From CAYRVX01 sp964642165 (lineage in GTDB: Bacteria > Planctomycetota > Phycisphaerae > SM23-33), in NCBI GenBank assembly GCA_964642165.1, contig CAZXOC010000001.1:18119-82118 (forward strand): a DNA stretch of 64,000 nt. Direction: 5' to 3'. Positions 1-8,540 of the stretch are shown one piece after another. A program made the position numbers and the translations under genes. A model generated the notes under the pieces. That model had not been told where the DNA came from and did not search any database. It saw only the letters and a program-made list of their open reading frames with translations. Every line of letters begins with the position of its first letter. Position 1 is the first letter of the stretch.

Positions 1-2
1 CG

Positions 3-458
3 CCTCCGCCGGGGAAGGACACGCCGCACACGTGGGAGCATTCGCTGGAGGTCCAACTGCCGTTCCTTCAGCGCGTGGCGAAGGGCTTCGAGCTCGTGCC
101 GGTGGTATACGGTCAGGTGGACGCGGCCGCGGCGGCTGAGCGGCTCGCCAGGCACCTGGACGACCGGACGGTCGTGGTGGCCAGCTCGGACCTGAGCCAC
201 TACCACTCGTACGACGTGGCCCGGTCGCTGGACGCCGGGTGCCGCAAGGCGGTCCGCGAGCTGGACGTGCGGGCGATGGCCCGGCAGGAGGCGTGCGGCA
301 AGGGGCCGATCCTCACCGTGCTGCACTTGGCGAAGAGGAACGGCTGGAAGCCCGTGGAGATCGACTACCGCACGAGCGGTGACATCCCCGGCGGCGACAA
401 GTCCCGCGTCGTGGGGTACATGTCCTTCGTGTTCGTGGAGAGGGCCCCCCGGCCGTAG
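3..458 (+). CDS. amrB: AmmeMemoRadiSam system protein B (Memo family), 5' truncated
   Basis: The reading frame is open from the window edge, so this is the C-terminal part of a Memo-family protein. Visible family motifs are EHSLEVQLPFLQ, SSDLSHYHSYD and EACGKGPIL; the cysteine of the last aligns with human MEMO1 Cys244, a metal ligand. Memo proteins are related to class III extradiol dioxygenases but their reaction is unsettled. The gene ends right after the Memo domain, without the AMMECR1 domain found on its close relative at 2872-4482. The two are very similar in DNA around the EHSLE motif, which suggests a local duplication. The first half, including any export signal, lies outside the window. 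The family call is firm; the biochemical role is not. Confidence 0.9.
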   Translation, partial: PPPGKDTPHTWEHSLEVQLPFLQRVAKGFELVPVVYGQVDAAAAAERLARHLDDRTVVVASSDLSHYHSYDVARSLDAGCRKAVRELDVRAMARQEACGKGPILTVLHLAKRNGWKPVEIDYRTSGDIPGGDKSRVVGYMSFVFVERAPRP

Positions 459-525
459 GGCGGCGAGGAAGGCGGAGGCGGCAACCCCCGACGCAGCAGA
501 GCCACAACCGATCAAGGAGACGAGC

Positions 526-2712
526 ATGCGGTGGGCGACGATTCCGGCGAACGGGCTCATGACGTGGCGGCTTGGGCTGGGTGGAGTCCTGCTGGCGGCC
601 CTCTGCGGGCCGGGGGCGGCTGCCGAGGTGAAGCTCGACCCGTCCGTCCGGCACCAGACGATCCGAGGCTGGAGCGTCAATCCGTGGGCCCCCTGGGTGT
701 CCGACTGGCAGCGGGACCAGGTCCTGGACGTGGCGGTGAACGACCTGGGGCTGACGCGCTGCCGCGCCCAGGCGCCCAACGGCAACCGCGCCGCCCAGCG
801 AAGTTGGGAGTGGCTCAACGACAACGGCGATCCGTACGAGACCGACTGGAGCGCGCTGGAAGTCGCGACGGCCGACCGGTACGTCACGACGTGGATCAAG
901 CCGTTCAAGCGGCGCGTCGAGGCCAGGGGCGAGCCGTTCGACCTATGGATCAGCCCGTCGTTCTTCGACGGTGGCAGCACGGGGACCGTGCCGGCCTGGC
1001 TGCTGCACAGCCCGGCGGAGTACGCCGAGTTCGCGACGTCCTTCCTGCTCCACCTCAAGCGGAAGCACGGCATCGAGGCCGACTACCACGTCATCTGCAA
1101 CGAGCCGGGCAACAACAACCTGTTCCAGCCGCCCGTCGTGGCGCGGATGATCCGCACGCTGGGGCCCCGGCTGCGGGAGCTCGGCCTGAAGACGAGAATC
1201 CAGTTCCCCGACGGCGTGAACGCCCGTGCGAGCTGGCGGTACATCCGGCACGTGGGGGACGATCCGCGGGTCTGGCCCCACGTCGGCGTGCTGAGCTACC
1301 ACCTGTACGGCACGGCGGACCCCTTCCGCAGCCAGATGCGGGACCTCGCCGCCGCCAGGGGCATCCCCAACGCCCAGACCGAGCAGATGGGCGCGAAGTT
1401 CTCCCGGCTGTACGACGACCTGACCAAGGGCGGCGTGGCGCACTGGTCCATCTACGGCTGGGGGAGGGTCATCGAGATCCATCGCGACGGCACGAGCTTC
1501 CACCGCGGGCAGGACTACTGGCCGATTCGGCAGGTGATGCACTACGTCCGCCCGGGGGCCGTCCGCGTGGCGGCGACCTGCGACGAGGCCTCGCTGCGGG
1601 CGCTGGCGTTCGTGCGCGAGGGCAAGACGACCGTGGTGCTGCTCCACGACGGGCGGCGCGCGGCGGCGCAGGGGGTGACGGTCCGGCCGCTGCCGCCGGG
1701 GCGCTACGCGCTGTGCCGGTCGGTGAACCGGCGCCCCTGCGAGGAGCTGGGCGCGCGGACGGTCGGGGCCGGCGGGGCGCTGACGGTGAAGGTCGCCCGC
1801 GGGGCGGTCGTCACGATCTACCCGCATCCCGGCGGGAACCAGCCGCCGACGCTCACCGACTGGAGCGCGCGTCCGACGTTCCTGACGCGGCCGAGAAGCG
1901 AACTGGCACTCTCGGCGGCCGCGACCGACGCCGAGAACGATGCCCTGACCTTCGCGTGGTCGGCCAGGAGCGCCCCGCCCGGCGCGCAGGTGGCCTTGGC
2001 GAGCGCGAAAGCGCCCGTGACGAAGGTGACGGGCCTGACGGCGGCGGGGCAGTACGCCTTCGTCGTCGACGTGAGCGACGGGAGACGCACGGCCCGCCGC
2101 GAGGTGCGCGTGAACGTCTTCGCGGAGAACCGCCCCCCGGTGATCCTCGACCTGCACAACCGCATTCCCGTCATGGTCACGCTGCCGCACAGCACCACGC
2201 TGCTCCGGGCCGCGGCGATCGACCTGGAGGGAGATCGCGTGACGACCCGCTGGAGCGTGGTGCGCCGGCCGCCCGGGGCGTCCGTCGCCCTGGAGCCCGT
2301 GCCGAAGGACCGCAGCAAGACGGCCCGCCGGGCCACCGGGCTGACCCGCGCCGGCGAGTACGTCTTCCGCTTCCACGCCGACGACGGAACGACTCGGGCC
2401 TGGCAGGACCTGAAGGTGCCCGTCTATCCGGCCAACCGGCCGCCGGTGATCGCGGAGGCGTCGGCCAAGCTCCTCGGCCGGGGCGCCGCGGCCCTGTCCG
2501 CCAAGGCTGCGGACGGCGACGAGGACGCGTTGACGTACTGGTGGTCGGTGAAGCGGGCGCCGAAGGGCGCGCGGGTCGTCCTGGACAAGCCCGGCCGGGC
2601 CGCGGCGAAGGCGACCGGCCTGAGCACCCCCGGCGAATACGTCTTCACCGTGACGGTCATCGATCGGACGAAGGCGGTGACGAAGGACGTGGCGCTGCGC
2701 GCGGGGCGGTGA
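526..2712 (+). CDS. secreted clan-A-type glycoside hydrolase with C-terminal PKD/Ig-like repeats
   Basis: A predicted 728-residue exported protein. The ATG at 526 follows AAGGAG at a 6-base spacing and opens a signal peptide (hydrophobic stretch about residues 14-31, ending GAAA). The catalytic part, roughly residues 32-440, has a (beta/alpha)8 look: ICNEPGNNN places a likely acid/base glutamate at E193, SYHLYG follows, and AQTEQMG places a likely nucleophile at E286, a spacing typical of clan GH-A enzymes such as GH30, GH39 or GH5. A small beta domain follows (HDGRRAAAQGVTVRPL region). From about residue 440 there are three Ig/PKD-like repeats beginning NQPPTL, NRPPVI and NRPPVI. The substrate is unknown; an extracellular polysaccharide is likely. 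The gene separates the two Memo paralogues. Exact GH family needs a profile search. Confidence 0.75.
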   Translation: MRWATIPANGLMTWRLGLGGVLLAALCGPGAAAEVKLDPSVRHQTIRGWSVNPWAPWVSDWQRDQVLDVAVNDLGLTRCRAQAPNGNRAAQRSWEWLNDNGDPYETDWSALEVATADRYVTTWIKPFKRRVEARGEPFDLWISPSFFDGGSTGTVPAWLLHSPAEYAEFATSFLLHLKRKHGIEADYHVICNEPGNNNLFQPPVVARMIRTLGPRLRELGLKTRIQFPDGVNARASWRYIRHVGDDPRVWPHVGVLSYHLYGTADPFRSQMRDLAAARGIPNAQTEQMGAKFSRLYDDLTKGGVAHWSIYGWGRVIEIHRDGTSFHRGQDYWPIRQVMHYVRPGAVRVAATCDEASLRALAFVREGKTTVVLLHDGRRAAAQGVTVRPLPPGRYALCRSVNRRPCEELGARTVGAGGALTVKVARGAVVTIYPHPGGNQPPTLTDWSARPTFLTRPRSELALSAAATDAENDALTFAWSARSAPPGAQVALASAKAPVTKVTGLTAAGQYAFVVDVSDGRRTARREVRVNVFAENRPPVILDLHNRIPVMVTLPHSTTLLRAAAIDLEGDRVTTRWSVVRRPPGASVALEPVPKDRSKTARRATGLTRAGEYVFRFHADDGTTRAWQDLKVPVYPANRPPVIAEASAKLLGRGAAALSAKAADGDEDALTYWWSVKRAPKGARVVLDKPGRAAAKATGLSTPGEYVFTVTVIDRTKAVTKDVALRAGR

Positions 2713-2758
2713 CGGGCGGATCGGGATTTCGCGCGTCAGTTCGGGCGGGGATGTCCGA

Positions 2759-2764
2759 TATAAT
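2759..2764 (+). promoter_or_regulatory. candidate -10 element upstream of the Memo-AMMECR1 gene
   Basis: A perfect TATAAT lies 108 bases before the ATG at 2872, in a stretch that is otherwise very GC-rich. No convincing -35 hexamer stands 16-18 bases upstream, so this is a weak prediction. It would start the cluster that runs to 8504. Confidence 0.3.
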
Positions 2765-2871
2765 CAGGGGTCACCTGTGGCCGTCGAGCAGGAAGGGGGC
2801 GAGCCTCGAGGCCCGAGGTGCCGTAGAAAAGCACAGGTCGGTCATCCCGTCCGGCAAGGAGAGGTGAGAAC

Positions 2872-4482
2872 ATGAAGCGGTGCGTCCTGCTGTGGGTCGT
2901 GGGGTCTCTGGTCGCCGGGTGCGGCAAGGACGAGGGTGATGGCTCGAGCACGAGCCAGCCTGCCTCGCAGCCGACAACGGCGGCGGCCTGGCCGGCGCTG
3001 CCGGGTCCGCGGCCGGCCGACGGCACGGTGCGGGAGGCGGCGGTCGCCGGCATCTGGTACCCCGCGCAGCCTTCGAAGCTGGCCGGGATGGTGGACTACC
3101 TGCTGTCCGTGCCGGTCGCGCGTGTGCCGGGCAAGGTGCGGGGCATGATCGTGCCTCACGCGGGGTACCCGTACTCGGGCATCACGGCCGCCTCGGCGTA
3201 CAAGGAGCTGATGGGCCAGGACGTCCGGACGGTCATCGTCCTGGCGCCGAGCCACACCGCGATCTTCGCGGGGGCGTCCATCCCGCCCGTGCAGGCCTAC
3301 CGCACGCCGCTGGGGCTCGTGCCGCTGTCGCCCCGGGCCGCCACGCTGGCGGGGACCAAGCCCTTCCTTCCGGCCCCGCGGCTGAGGACCAAGCGCCCGG
3401 CGTGGTGGCAGAAGGCCCCCAAGCAGGCGCCCCCGCCGGGCGAGGACACCCCCCACACGTGGGAGCATTCGCTGGAGTGCCAACTGCCCTTCCTCCAGTG
3501 GGCGCTGCGGGAGTTCCGGCTCGTGCCGATCATCTTCGGCGAGACCGAGCCCGCCGAGGTCGCCGGGGCGCTGACGCCGCACCTCGACGACCACACCGTC
3601 ATCGTCGCCAGCAGCGACCTGAGCCACCACCATTCCTACAACGAGGCGCGCAGCCTGGATAGCTGGTGCATCGAGGCCGTCCGGGGAATGGACCTCGACC
3701 TGATGAAGCGGCAGGAAGCGTGCGGCAAGGGACCCATCCTCACCCTCATGCGGCTCGCCAAGGAGCGGGGCTGGAAGCCGCACGTCCTGGACTACCGCAC
3801 CAGCGGCGACCTGCCCAAGGCCAGCAAGGACAGCGTGGTGGGGTACATGGCCGCGGTGTTCACCGAGGGCGAGGACGAGCCCGCCAAGGCGCTCGTCGGC
3901 GGCGAGAGGAAGTTTCTCCTGAACGTCGCGCGGCAGACGCTGAGCGATACGGTGAACAAGAAGCCCCCGCCGCGGGTCGACCGCTCCACGCTGACGCTGA
4001 CGCTGCTGCAGCCCCGGGGCGTCTTCGTGACGCTCAACAAGGACGGCGAGCTCCGCGGGTGCATCGGCTACACCTTGCCGCGCCAGGCGCTGTACCGCGC
4101 GGTGATCGAGAACACCATCAGCGCCGCCACGCGCGACCGCCGCTTCCCGCCGGTTGGGCCGGAGGAACTGGAGAAGATCCGGATCGACATCAGCGTCCTG
4201 ACCGTCCCCAAGAAGGTCTACTACAACCAGCCGTCCGACCTGCTCAAGCGCCTGCGCCCGCACGTCGACGGCGTGCTGCTCCAGGTGCCCGTCGTCGTCG
4301 GCGGGCGGCAGCGGATCGCCACGTCGGTGTACCTGCCCGCCGTCTGGGACAAGACCCCCGAGCCCGAGAAGTTCATGGATCAGCTCTCCCTCAAGGCCGG
4401 CCTGGCCGCCAACGCCTGGCGGCAGTCCGCGGCGAGAGTCCTCACCTTCCAGGCGGAGGAGTTCCGGGAAACCAAGGAATAG
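2872..4482 (+). CDS. amrB: AmmeMemoRadiSam proteins B and A fused (Memo-AMMECR1), predicted lipoprotein
   Basis: A 536-residue protein; the ATG follows AAGGAG. The N-terminus is a short hydrophobic segment with the lipobox-like LVAGC at residues 13-17, followed by a Ser/Thr/Gln/Pro-rich linker, so it is probably a lipoprotein. Residues about 45-340 are a Memo domain: PHAGYPYSG with H96, APSH with H128, EHSLECQLPFLQ with H199, SSDLSHHHSY, and EACGKGPIL with C284. H96, H128 and C284 match the human MEMO1 metal ligands H49, H81 and C244. Residues about 345-530 are an AMMECR1 domain with the hallmark LRGCIG at 394-399. The family usually sits beside a radical SAM enzyme, present here at 7056. The joint reaction of the three parts is unknown. 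The next gene starts 3 bases downstream, implying an operon. Confidence 0.92.
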   Translation: MKRCVLLWVVGSLVAGCGKDEGDGSSTSQPASQPTTAAAWPALPGPRPADGTVREAAVAGIWYPAQPSKLAGMVDYLLSVPVARVPGKVRGMIVPHAGYPYSGITAASAYKELMGQDVRTVIVLAPSHTAIFAGASIPPVQAYRTPLGLVPLSPRAATLAGTKPFLPAPRLRTKRPAWWQKAPKQAPPPGEDTPHTWEHSLECQLPFLQWALREFRLVPIIFGETEPAEVAGALTPHLDDHTVIVASSDLSHHHSYNEARSLDSWCIEAVRGMDLDLMKRQEACGKGPILTLMRLAKERGWKPHVLDYRTSGDLPKASKDSVVGYMAAVFTEGEDEPAKALVGGERKFLLNVARQTLSDTVNKKPPPRVDRSTLTLTLLQPRGVFVTLNKDGELRGCIGYTLPRQALYRAVIENTISAATRDRRFPPVGPEELEKIRIDISVLTVPKKVYYNQPSDLLKRLRPHVDGVLLQVPVVVGGRQRIATSVYLPAVWDKTPEPEKFMDQLSLKAGLAANAWRQSAARVLTFQAEEFRETKE

Positions 4483-4485
4483 CGC

Positions 4486-6708
4486 GTGGCGGAGGTGCCA
4501 GGACAGCCGCCGCGGCGGGGCGCGGCCGACGTGCCGGCCGGGCACGTGCCCGCCGACCGAGGCGCTCGCCGCGGGCGCAGGGTGCTGTTCCTGGCGGTCT
4601 GCTGCCTGGGCATCTCCGCGATCGTCACGCAGCTCGTGCTCATGCGCGAGCTGCTTTGCGTCCTGGCCGGCAACGAGATGATCTTCGGGATCATCCTCGG
4701 CAACTGGTTTCTGCTGACGGGGCTGGGCTCGGCGCTGGGGCGCACGGCGGGGCGGCTGAAGCGCCCGATCGTCGTCCTCGTCGTCGCGCAGGTGCTCGTC
4801 GCCGTGCTGCCCGTGGCCGACTGCTTCGCCGTCCGCGCCCTGCGGAACGTCGTCTTCGTCCGCGGGGCGGAGATCGGCGTGGTCCAGAGCCTCGTCAGTT
4901 GCTTCATCCTGCTGCTGCCGTACTGCCTGATCGCGGGGTACCTGCTGACGCTCACCTGCCGCGTGCTGGCCGACCGCCAGGACGCCGCCGGCATCGGGAG
5001 GGTCTACTTCCTCGACGTCCTCGGCGACATCGCCGGCGGGCTGCTGTTCACCTTCGTGCTCGTCCACCTGCTGGACCACTTCGCGATTCTCTACGTGCCC
5101 GCGGCGCTGAACCTGGTCTTCGCGGTAGCCGTCGCCGCCGTGGCGCGGCGGAAGCTGCTGGCCGCGGGCGTCGGGCTCGTCGCCGTCGCCTTCGCCCTGT
5201 TCGTCGGTGCGACGGACCTCAACGCCCTGGCCACGAGCAGGGAGTACGAGGGGCAGGAGGTCGTCCACCAGGGCAGCAGCCCGTACGGGCGCCTGGTGGT
5301 GACGAAGTCCGGCCGCCAGTTCAACTTCATCGAGAACGGCGTGCCCCTGTTCAGCACGCACGAGCACGAGCGGATCGAGGAGACGGTCCACTACGCGATG
5401 GCGCAGCGGCCCGGCGCGAGGCGCGTGCTGCTCGTCGGCGGGGGCGTCTCCGGCACGGCGCGGGAGGTCCTCAAGTACCCCGTCGAGCGCGTCGACTACG
5501 TGGAGCTGGACCCGCAGATCATCGAGGTGGGGCGGCGGTACGTTCCGGAGAACCTCGCCGACGAGCGCATCGCCGTGCACGCCACCGACGGGCGGCTCTT
5601 CGTTCGCCGGACCCGCCGGCGCTACGACGTCGTCATCGTCGACGTGCCGGACCCCGGCACGTCCCAGCTCAACCGGTTCTACACGGCCGAGTTCCTTCGC
5701 CAGGTCCGGCGCATCCTGTCCCCGGGCGGCGTGGTGTCGATCTCCCTGGGTGGCTACGCGAACTACCTCAGCAAGGAGCTGGCCCGGGTGATCGGCTCGG
5801 CCCACCGCACGCTGGCCGAGCGGTTCGCCCACGTGCTCATGCTGCCCGGCGGGCGGGTGTTCTTCCTGGCCTCCGACGGCGAGCTGACCCGCGACGTCGC
5901 GGGGCGGATCGAGCAGGCGGGAATCGAGACGCAGTACGTCACGCGCGAGTTCCTCGTGGGCACGCTCACGCCGGACCGCATGGCGGACCTGCGCCGCGCC
6001 GTGTCCGAGGACGCCCCCGTCAACCGCGACTTCAGCCCCGTCCTGTACTACTACCGCCTGCTGCACTGGGCGGGGAAGTACCGCGTCCGCTTCGGCGTGC
6101 TCGGCGCGATCGCCGCGGTTGCCCTGGCGATCTACCTGGTCCGCCTCCGCCCGGTGACGTTCGCGATCCTGACGACGGGCTTCGCGGCCTCGGCGCTGGA
6201 GGTGGTCGTGCTGGTGGGCTTCCAGATCGTCCACGGCTGCGTGTACCACCGCGTCGGGCTGATCGTCACGATGTTCATGGCGGGCCTGGCGGCCGGGTCG
6301 CACCTGGCCAACCGGACCCTCGCCCGCCGGCGGCGGCGCGACCTGGTGAAGATGGAGCTGGGCGTGGCCGTCTACGCGATGCTGCTGCCGGCGGCGCTGT
6401 TCGCCCTGGACCGGCTGGCCGGGGCGGGCTGGGAGCTCGCCTCGGCGTGGGTGGCGTTTCCCCTGCTGACGTTCGGCCTGGCGGTCCTGGTGGGCATGGA
6501 GTTCCCCCTGGCGAGCAAGGCGGATTTCCGGGCGGTGGCGCCGACGGCTTCGCGGCTGTACACGGCCGACTACGTCGGCGGCGCCGTCGGGGCGCTGCTG
6601 GTCAGCACGCTGCTGATCCCGCTGGTGGGCGTCCTCGCCGTCTGCGCGATCGCCGCCGGGCTGAACGTCTTCAGCGCGCTGGTCCTTCGTCTCACCTCCG
6701 CCCGCTGA
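4486..6708 (+). CDS. multi-pass membrane protein with central spermidine-synthase-like domain
   Basis: A 740-residue protein with a GTG start 3 bases after the Memo-AMMECR1 stop; GTG at 4495 is an alternative. About seven hydrophobic helices (residues 38-250) precede a soluble Rossmann-type domain (about 270-520), then another group of helices (540-740). The soluble part resembles spermidine synthases: GGGVSG at 318-323 in the nucleotide loop, YVELDPQ, HATDGR and VDVPDPG. The first glycine loop has V where SpeE has D (GGGDG), common in membrane-bound relatives whose activity is unproven. Such proteins are annotated as fused MFS/spermidine synthase, but polyamine production should not be assumed. 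Tight coupling to Memo-AMMECR1 and, further on, a radical SAM enzyme suggests another SAM-related step at the membrane. Confidence 0.8.
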   Translation: MAEVPGQPPRRGAADVPAGHVPADRGARRGRRVLFLAVCCLGISAIVTQLVLMRELLCVLAGNEMIFGIILGNWFLLTGLGSALGRTAGRLKRPIVVLVVAQVLVAVLPVADCFAVRALRNVVFVRGAEIGVVQSLVSCFILLLPYCLIAGYLLTLTCRVLADRQDAAGIGRVYFLDVLGDIAGGLLFTFVLVHLLDHFAILYVPAALNLVFAVAVAAVARRKLLAAGVGLVAVAFALFVGATDLNALATSREYEGQEVVHQGSSPYGRLVVTKSGRQFNFIENGVPLFSTHEHERIEETVHYAMAQRPGARRVLLVGGGVSGTAREVLKYPVERVDYVELDPQIIEVGRRYVPENLADERIAVHATDGRLFVRRTRRRYDVVIVDVPDPGTSQLNRFYTAEFLRQVRRILSPGGVVSISLGGYANYLSKELARVIGSAHRTLAERFAHVLMLPGGRVFFLASDGELTRDVAGRIEQAGIETQYVTREFLVGTLTPDRMADLRRAVSEDAPVNRDFSPVLYYYRLLHWAGKYRVRFGVLGAIAAVALAIYLVRLRPVTFAILTTGFAASALEVVVLVGFQIVHGCVYHRVGLIVTMFMAGLAAGSHLANRTLARRRRRDLVKMELGVAVYAMLLPAALFALDRLAGAGWELASAWVAFPLLTFGLAVLVGMEFPLASKADFRAVAPTASRLYTADYVGGAVGALLVSTLLIPLVGVLAVCAIAAGLNVFSALVLRLTSAR

Positions 6709-6757
6709 GCCCGCCGGCCCGTCGCCGACGGCGGGCCGCCGAGGGCTCAGGGCGGGT

Positions 6758-6778
6758 AGCGGATAGCGGATGGCGGAT
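6758..6778 (+). repeat. three 7-base direct repeats (AGCGGAT type)
   Basis: AGCGGAT, AGCGGAT and GGCGGAT stand in tandem in the 96-base spacer before the gene at 6805. They may be an operator, a dispersed intergenic repeat or simple slippage. Confidence 0.55.
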
Positions 6779-6804
6779 AGCTCACAGCTTGAAGGGAACG
6801 CGAC

Positions 6805-7083
6805 ATGGCCAGGACGAAGCCCTTCACGGTGCACGTCGTCAGGGCGGTGCGCCTCAGCGGTTGGTTCTTACTGGTGCTGATGGTACTATATGTCAGTTCA
6901 GGCTATGCCCTGGTCGGCGAGTTCGGCCTGGACCGCGTCATGGGCCTGTCGACGGCCGAAGGCCTGCACCTGCACTGGAAGCTCGACCGCCTGCTGGGAT
7001 TGGGCCTGCTGGTCCACGTCGGCGGGTCGGTGTACCTTGCCATGCGGAGGAGGGGATGGATCGGCCCGAAGAGAAGAGCCTGA
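6805..7083 (+). CDS. small two-helix membrane protein, possibly haem-binding
   Basis: A 92-residue protein; GAAGGGAACGCGAC precedes the ATG. It has two hydrophobic helices (about residues 14-36 and 60-80) joined by a loop containing EGLHLHW, with a further histidine in LLVHVGG in the second helix and a basic C-terminus (RRRGWIGPKRRA). Paired histidines near helix ends recall DUF4405 and b-type cytochrome membrane subunits, but homology is not certain. Its last 28 bases overlap the start of the radical SAM gene, so the two are almost certainly translated together. One inference is that it passes electrons to the reductively activated Fe-S enzyme encoded next; there is no direct evidence for this. 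Confidence 0.65.
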   Translation: MARTKPFTVHVVRAVRLSGWFLLVLMVLYVSSGYALVGEFGLDRVMGLSTAEGLHLHWKLDRLLGLGLLVHVGGSVYLAMRRRGWIGPKRRA

Positions 7084-8504
7084 CGGGCGAGCCGCTGTCG
7101 GCGGGCGACGGCCCGGGAGTTCCCCCTCCCGTACCCCCGGTGCTCCCCGTGCCGCCGACCGGCGCCGAGCCCGCGCCGCGACGCCGGCGGCGCGTCACGC
7201 GGCGTCGGGCGCTGGCGTACGGCCTGGGCGGCGCGGCGGGCGTCGCCGGGGCCGGGCTCCTGGGGAGCTGGTTTCTCGGCTCCGGCAGCCTCAGCGAGTC
7301 GCTCGGCCTGGGGGAGCCCGCCTGGGCCAGCGCGCCGTCGGCGGAGGTCTTCAAGGGCGGCGCGCCCACGGGCGAGCTGTGGGACCTTTGGCTCAAGCGC
7401 ACCTGGGCGCGCGAGGCGCGTCACTACCGCCGCCTCGGGCGCAACGTTCGCTGCCGCCTCTGCCCGAACAACTGCCTGCTCGCCCCCGGCGACCGCAGCC
7501 GCTGCCGCAACCGCGTCAACCACGACGGCACGCTCTACACGCTCGTCTACGGCAACCCCTGCTCGTTCCACATCGACCCGATCGAGAAGAAGCCGCTGTT
7601 CCACTTCCTGCCCGCCACGGGGGTGTTCTCGATCGCCACGAGCGGCTGCGGGTTCCGGTGCCTCAACTGCCAGAACTGGGACATCTCCCAGCGCAAGCCG
7701 GAGGAGACGAAGGACCCGCACGGCCCGGAGATCCGCGCCACGCCGCAGCGCTACCGGCAGTGGGCCGTTCAGCGCAGGGTCTCCGCCCGCGACTACTGGC
7801 GCCTGACCATGCTGCCCGAGGACGTGGTCGGCATCGCCGAGGCGCACAACTGCCCGTCCATCGCCTACACCTACTCCGAGCCGACGTGCTTCTACGAGTA
7901 CATGTACGACACGTCCAGGCTCGCCCGGCAGAAGGGCCTCAAGAACGTCTGGGTCACGTGCGGCTACATCCACCAGGAGCCGCTGGACGAGTTCTGCGGG
8001 GTCCTCGACGCCGCCAACGTGGACCTCAAGGGCTTCGATCCGGAGATCTACCGCAAGCTCAACTCCGGCAGGCTCGAGCCGATCCTCAACACGCTCAAGA
8101 CGCTCAAGGCCCGCGGCGTGTGGTTCGAGGTGACCAACCTCGTCGTGCCGACCTACACCGACAAGCTCGACATGATCCGGCGGATGTGCGACTGGCTCGT
8201 GAAGGAGCTCGGACCGGGCACCCCGCTGCACTTCTCGCGCTTCCACCCGAAGCACAAGCTGACCCACCTGCCCCCCACGCCGGCCGACGTGCTCGTCCGG
8301 GCCCGCGAGGTCGCCCTGCAGGCCGGCCTGCACTACGTCTACATCGGCAACATCCGCGGCATCGAGGGCGGCGAGACCACCTTCTGCCCCGGGTGCAAGA
8401 AGCCCGTCATCCAGCGCTTCGGCTACATGCTCCGCGCGGTGGACCTCGAGGATGGCAAGTGCCGCTTCTGCGGCACGCCGATCGCCGGCGTCTGGAAGGC
8501 CTGA
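7056..8504 (+). CDS. amrS: AmmeMemoRadiSam radical SAM enzyme with twin-arginine leader
   Basis: A 482-residue protein. The ATG at 7056 is preceded by GGAGGAGGGG and overlaps the upstream gene by 28 bases. Residues 1-41 are a proline-rich cytoplasmic-type extension; residues 42-72 hold an arginine-rich stretch with RRRALAYG followed by a glycine/alanine-rich hydrophobic segment, a Tat-type signal or anchor. A Cys cluster (CRLCPNNC) precedes the radical SAM motif C198-X3-C202-X2-C205 (CGFRCLNC), and the C-terminus carries two CxxC pairs (CPGC and CRFC) like a zinc ribbon. Radical SAM enzymes cleave SAM with a [4Fe-4S] cluster. The Tat route moves folded, cofactor-loaded proteins, consistent with export of an Fe-S enzyme, but SAM supply outside the cytoplasm would be a puzzle. 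The family call is strong; the substrate is unknown. Confidence 0.93.
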   Translation: MDRPEEKSLTGEPLSAGDGPGVPPPVPPVLPVPPTGAEPAPRRRRRVTRRRALAYGLGGAAGVAGAGLLGSWFLGSGSLSESLGLGEPAWASAPSAEVFKGGAPTGELWDLWLKRTWAREARHYRRLGRNVRCRLCPNNCLLAPGDRSRCRNRVNHDGTLYTLVYGNPCSFHIDPIEKKPLFHFLPATGVFSIATSGCGFRCLNCQNWDISQRKPEETKDPHGPEIRATPQRYRQWAVQRRVSARDYWRLTMLPEDVVGIAEAHNCPSIAYTYSEPTCFYEYMYDTSRLARQKGLKNVWVTCGYIHQEPLDEFCGVLDAANVDLKGFDPEIYRKLNSGRLEPILNTLKTLKARGVWFEVTNLVVPTYTDKLDMIRRMCDWLVKELGPGTPLHFSRFHPKHKLTHLPPTPADVLVRAREVALQAGLHYVYIGNIRGIEGGETTFCPGCKKPVIQRFGYMLRAVDLEDGKCRFCGTPIAGVWKA

Positions 8505-8540
8505 TCCGCCGCCCGCGCCCCCGGCGCGCCGGAGCGACGG

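Noticed and set aside
4486..6708. Calling the gene speE (spermidine synthase)
   Set aside because: The glycine loop lacks the usual aspartate and the domain is embedded between membrane helices, so polyamine synthesis cannot be claimed.
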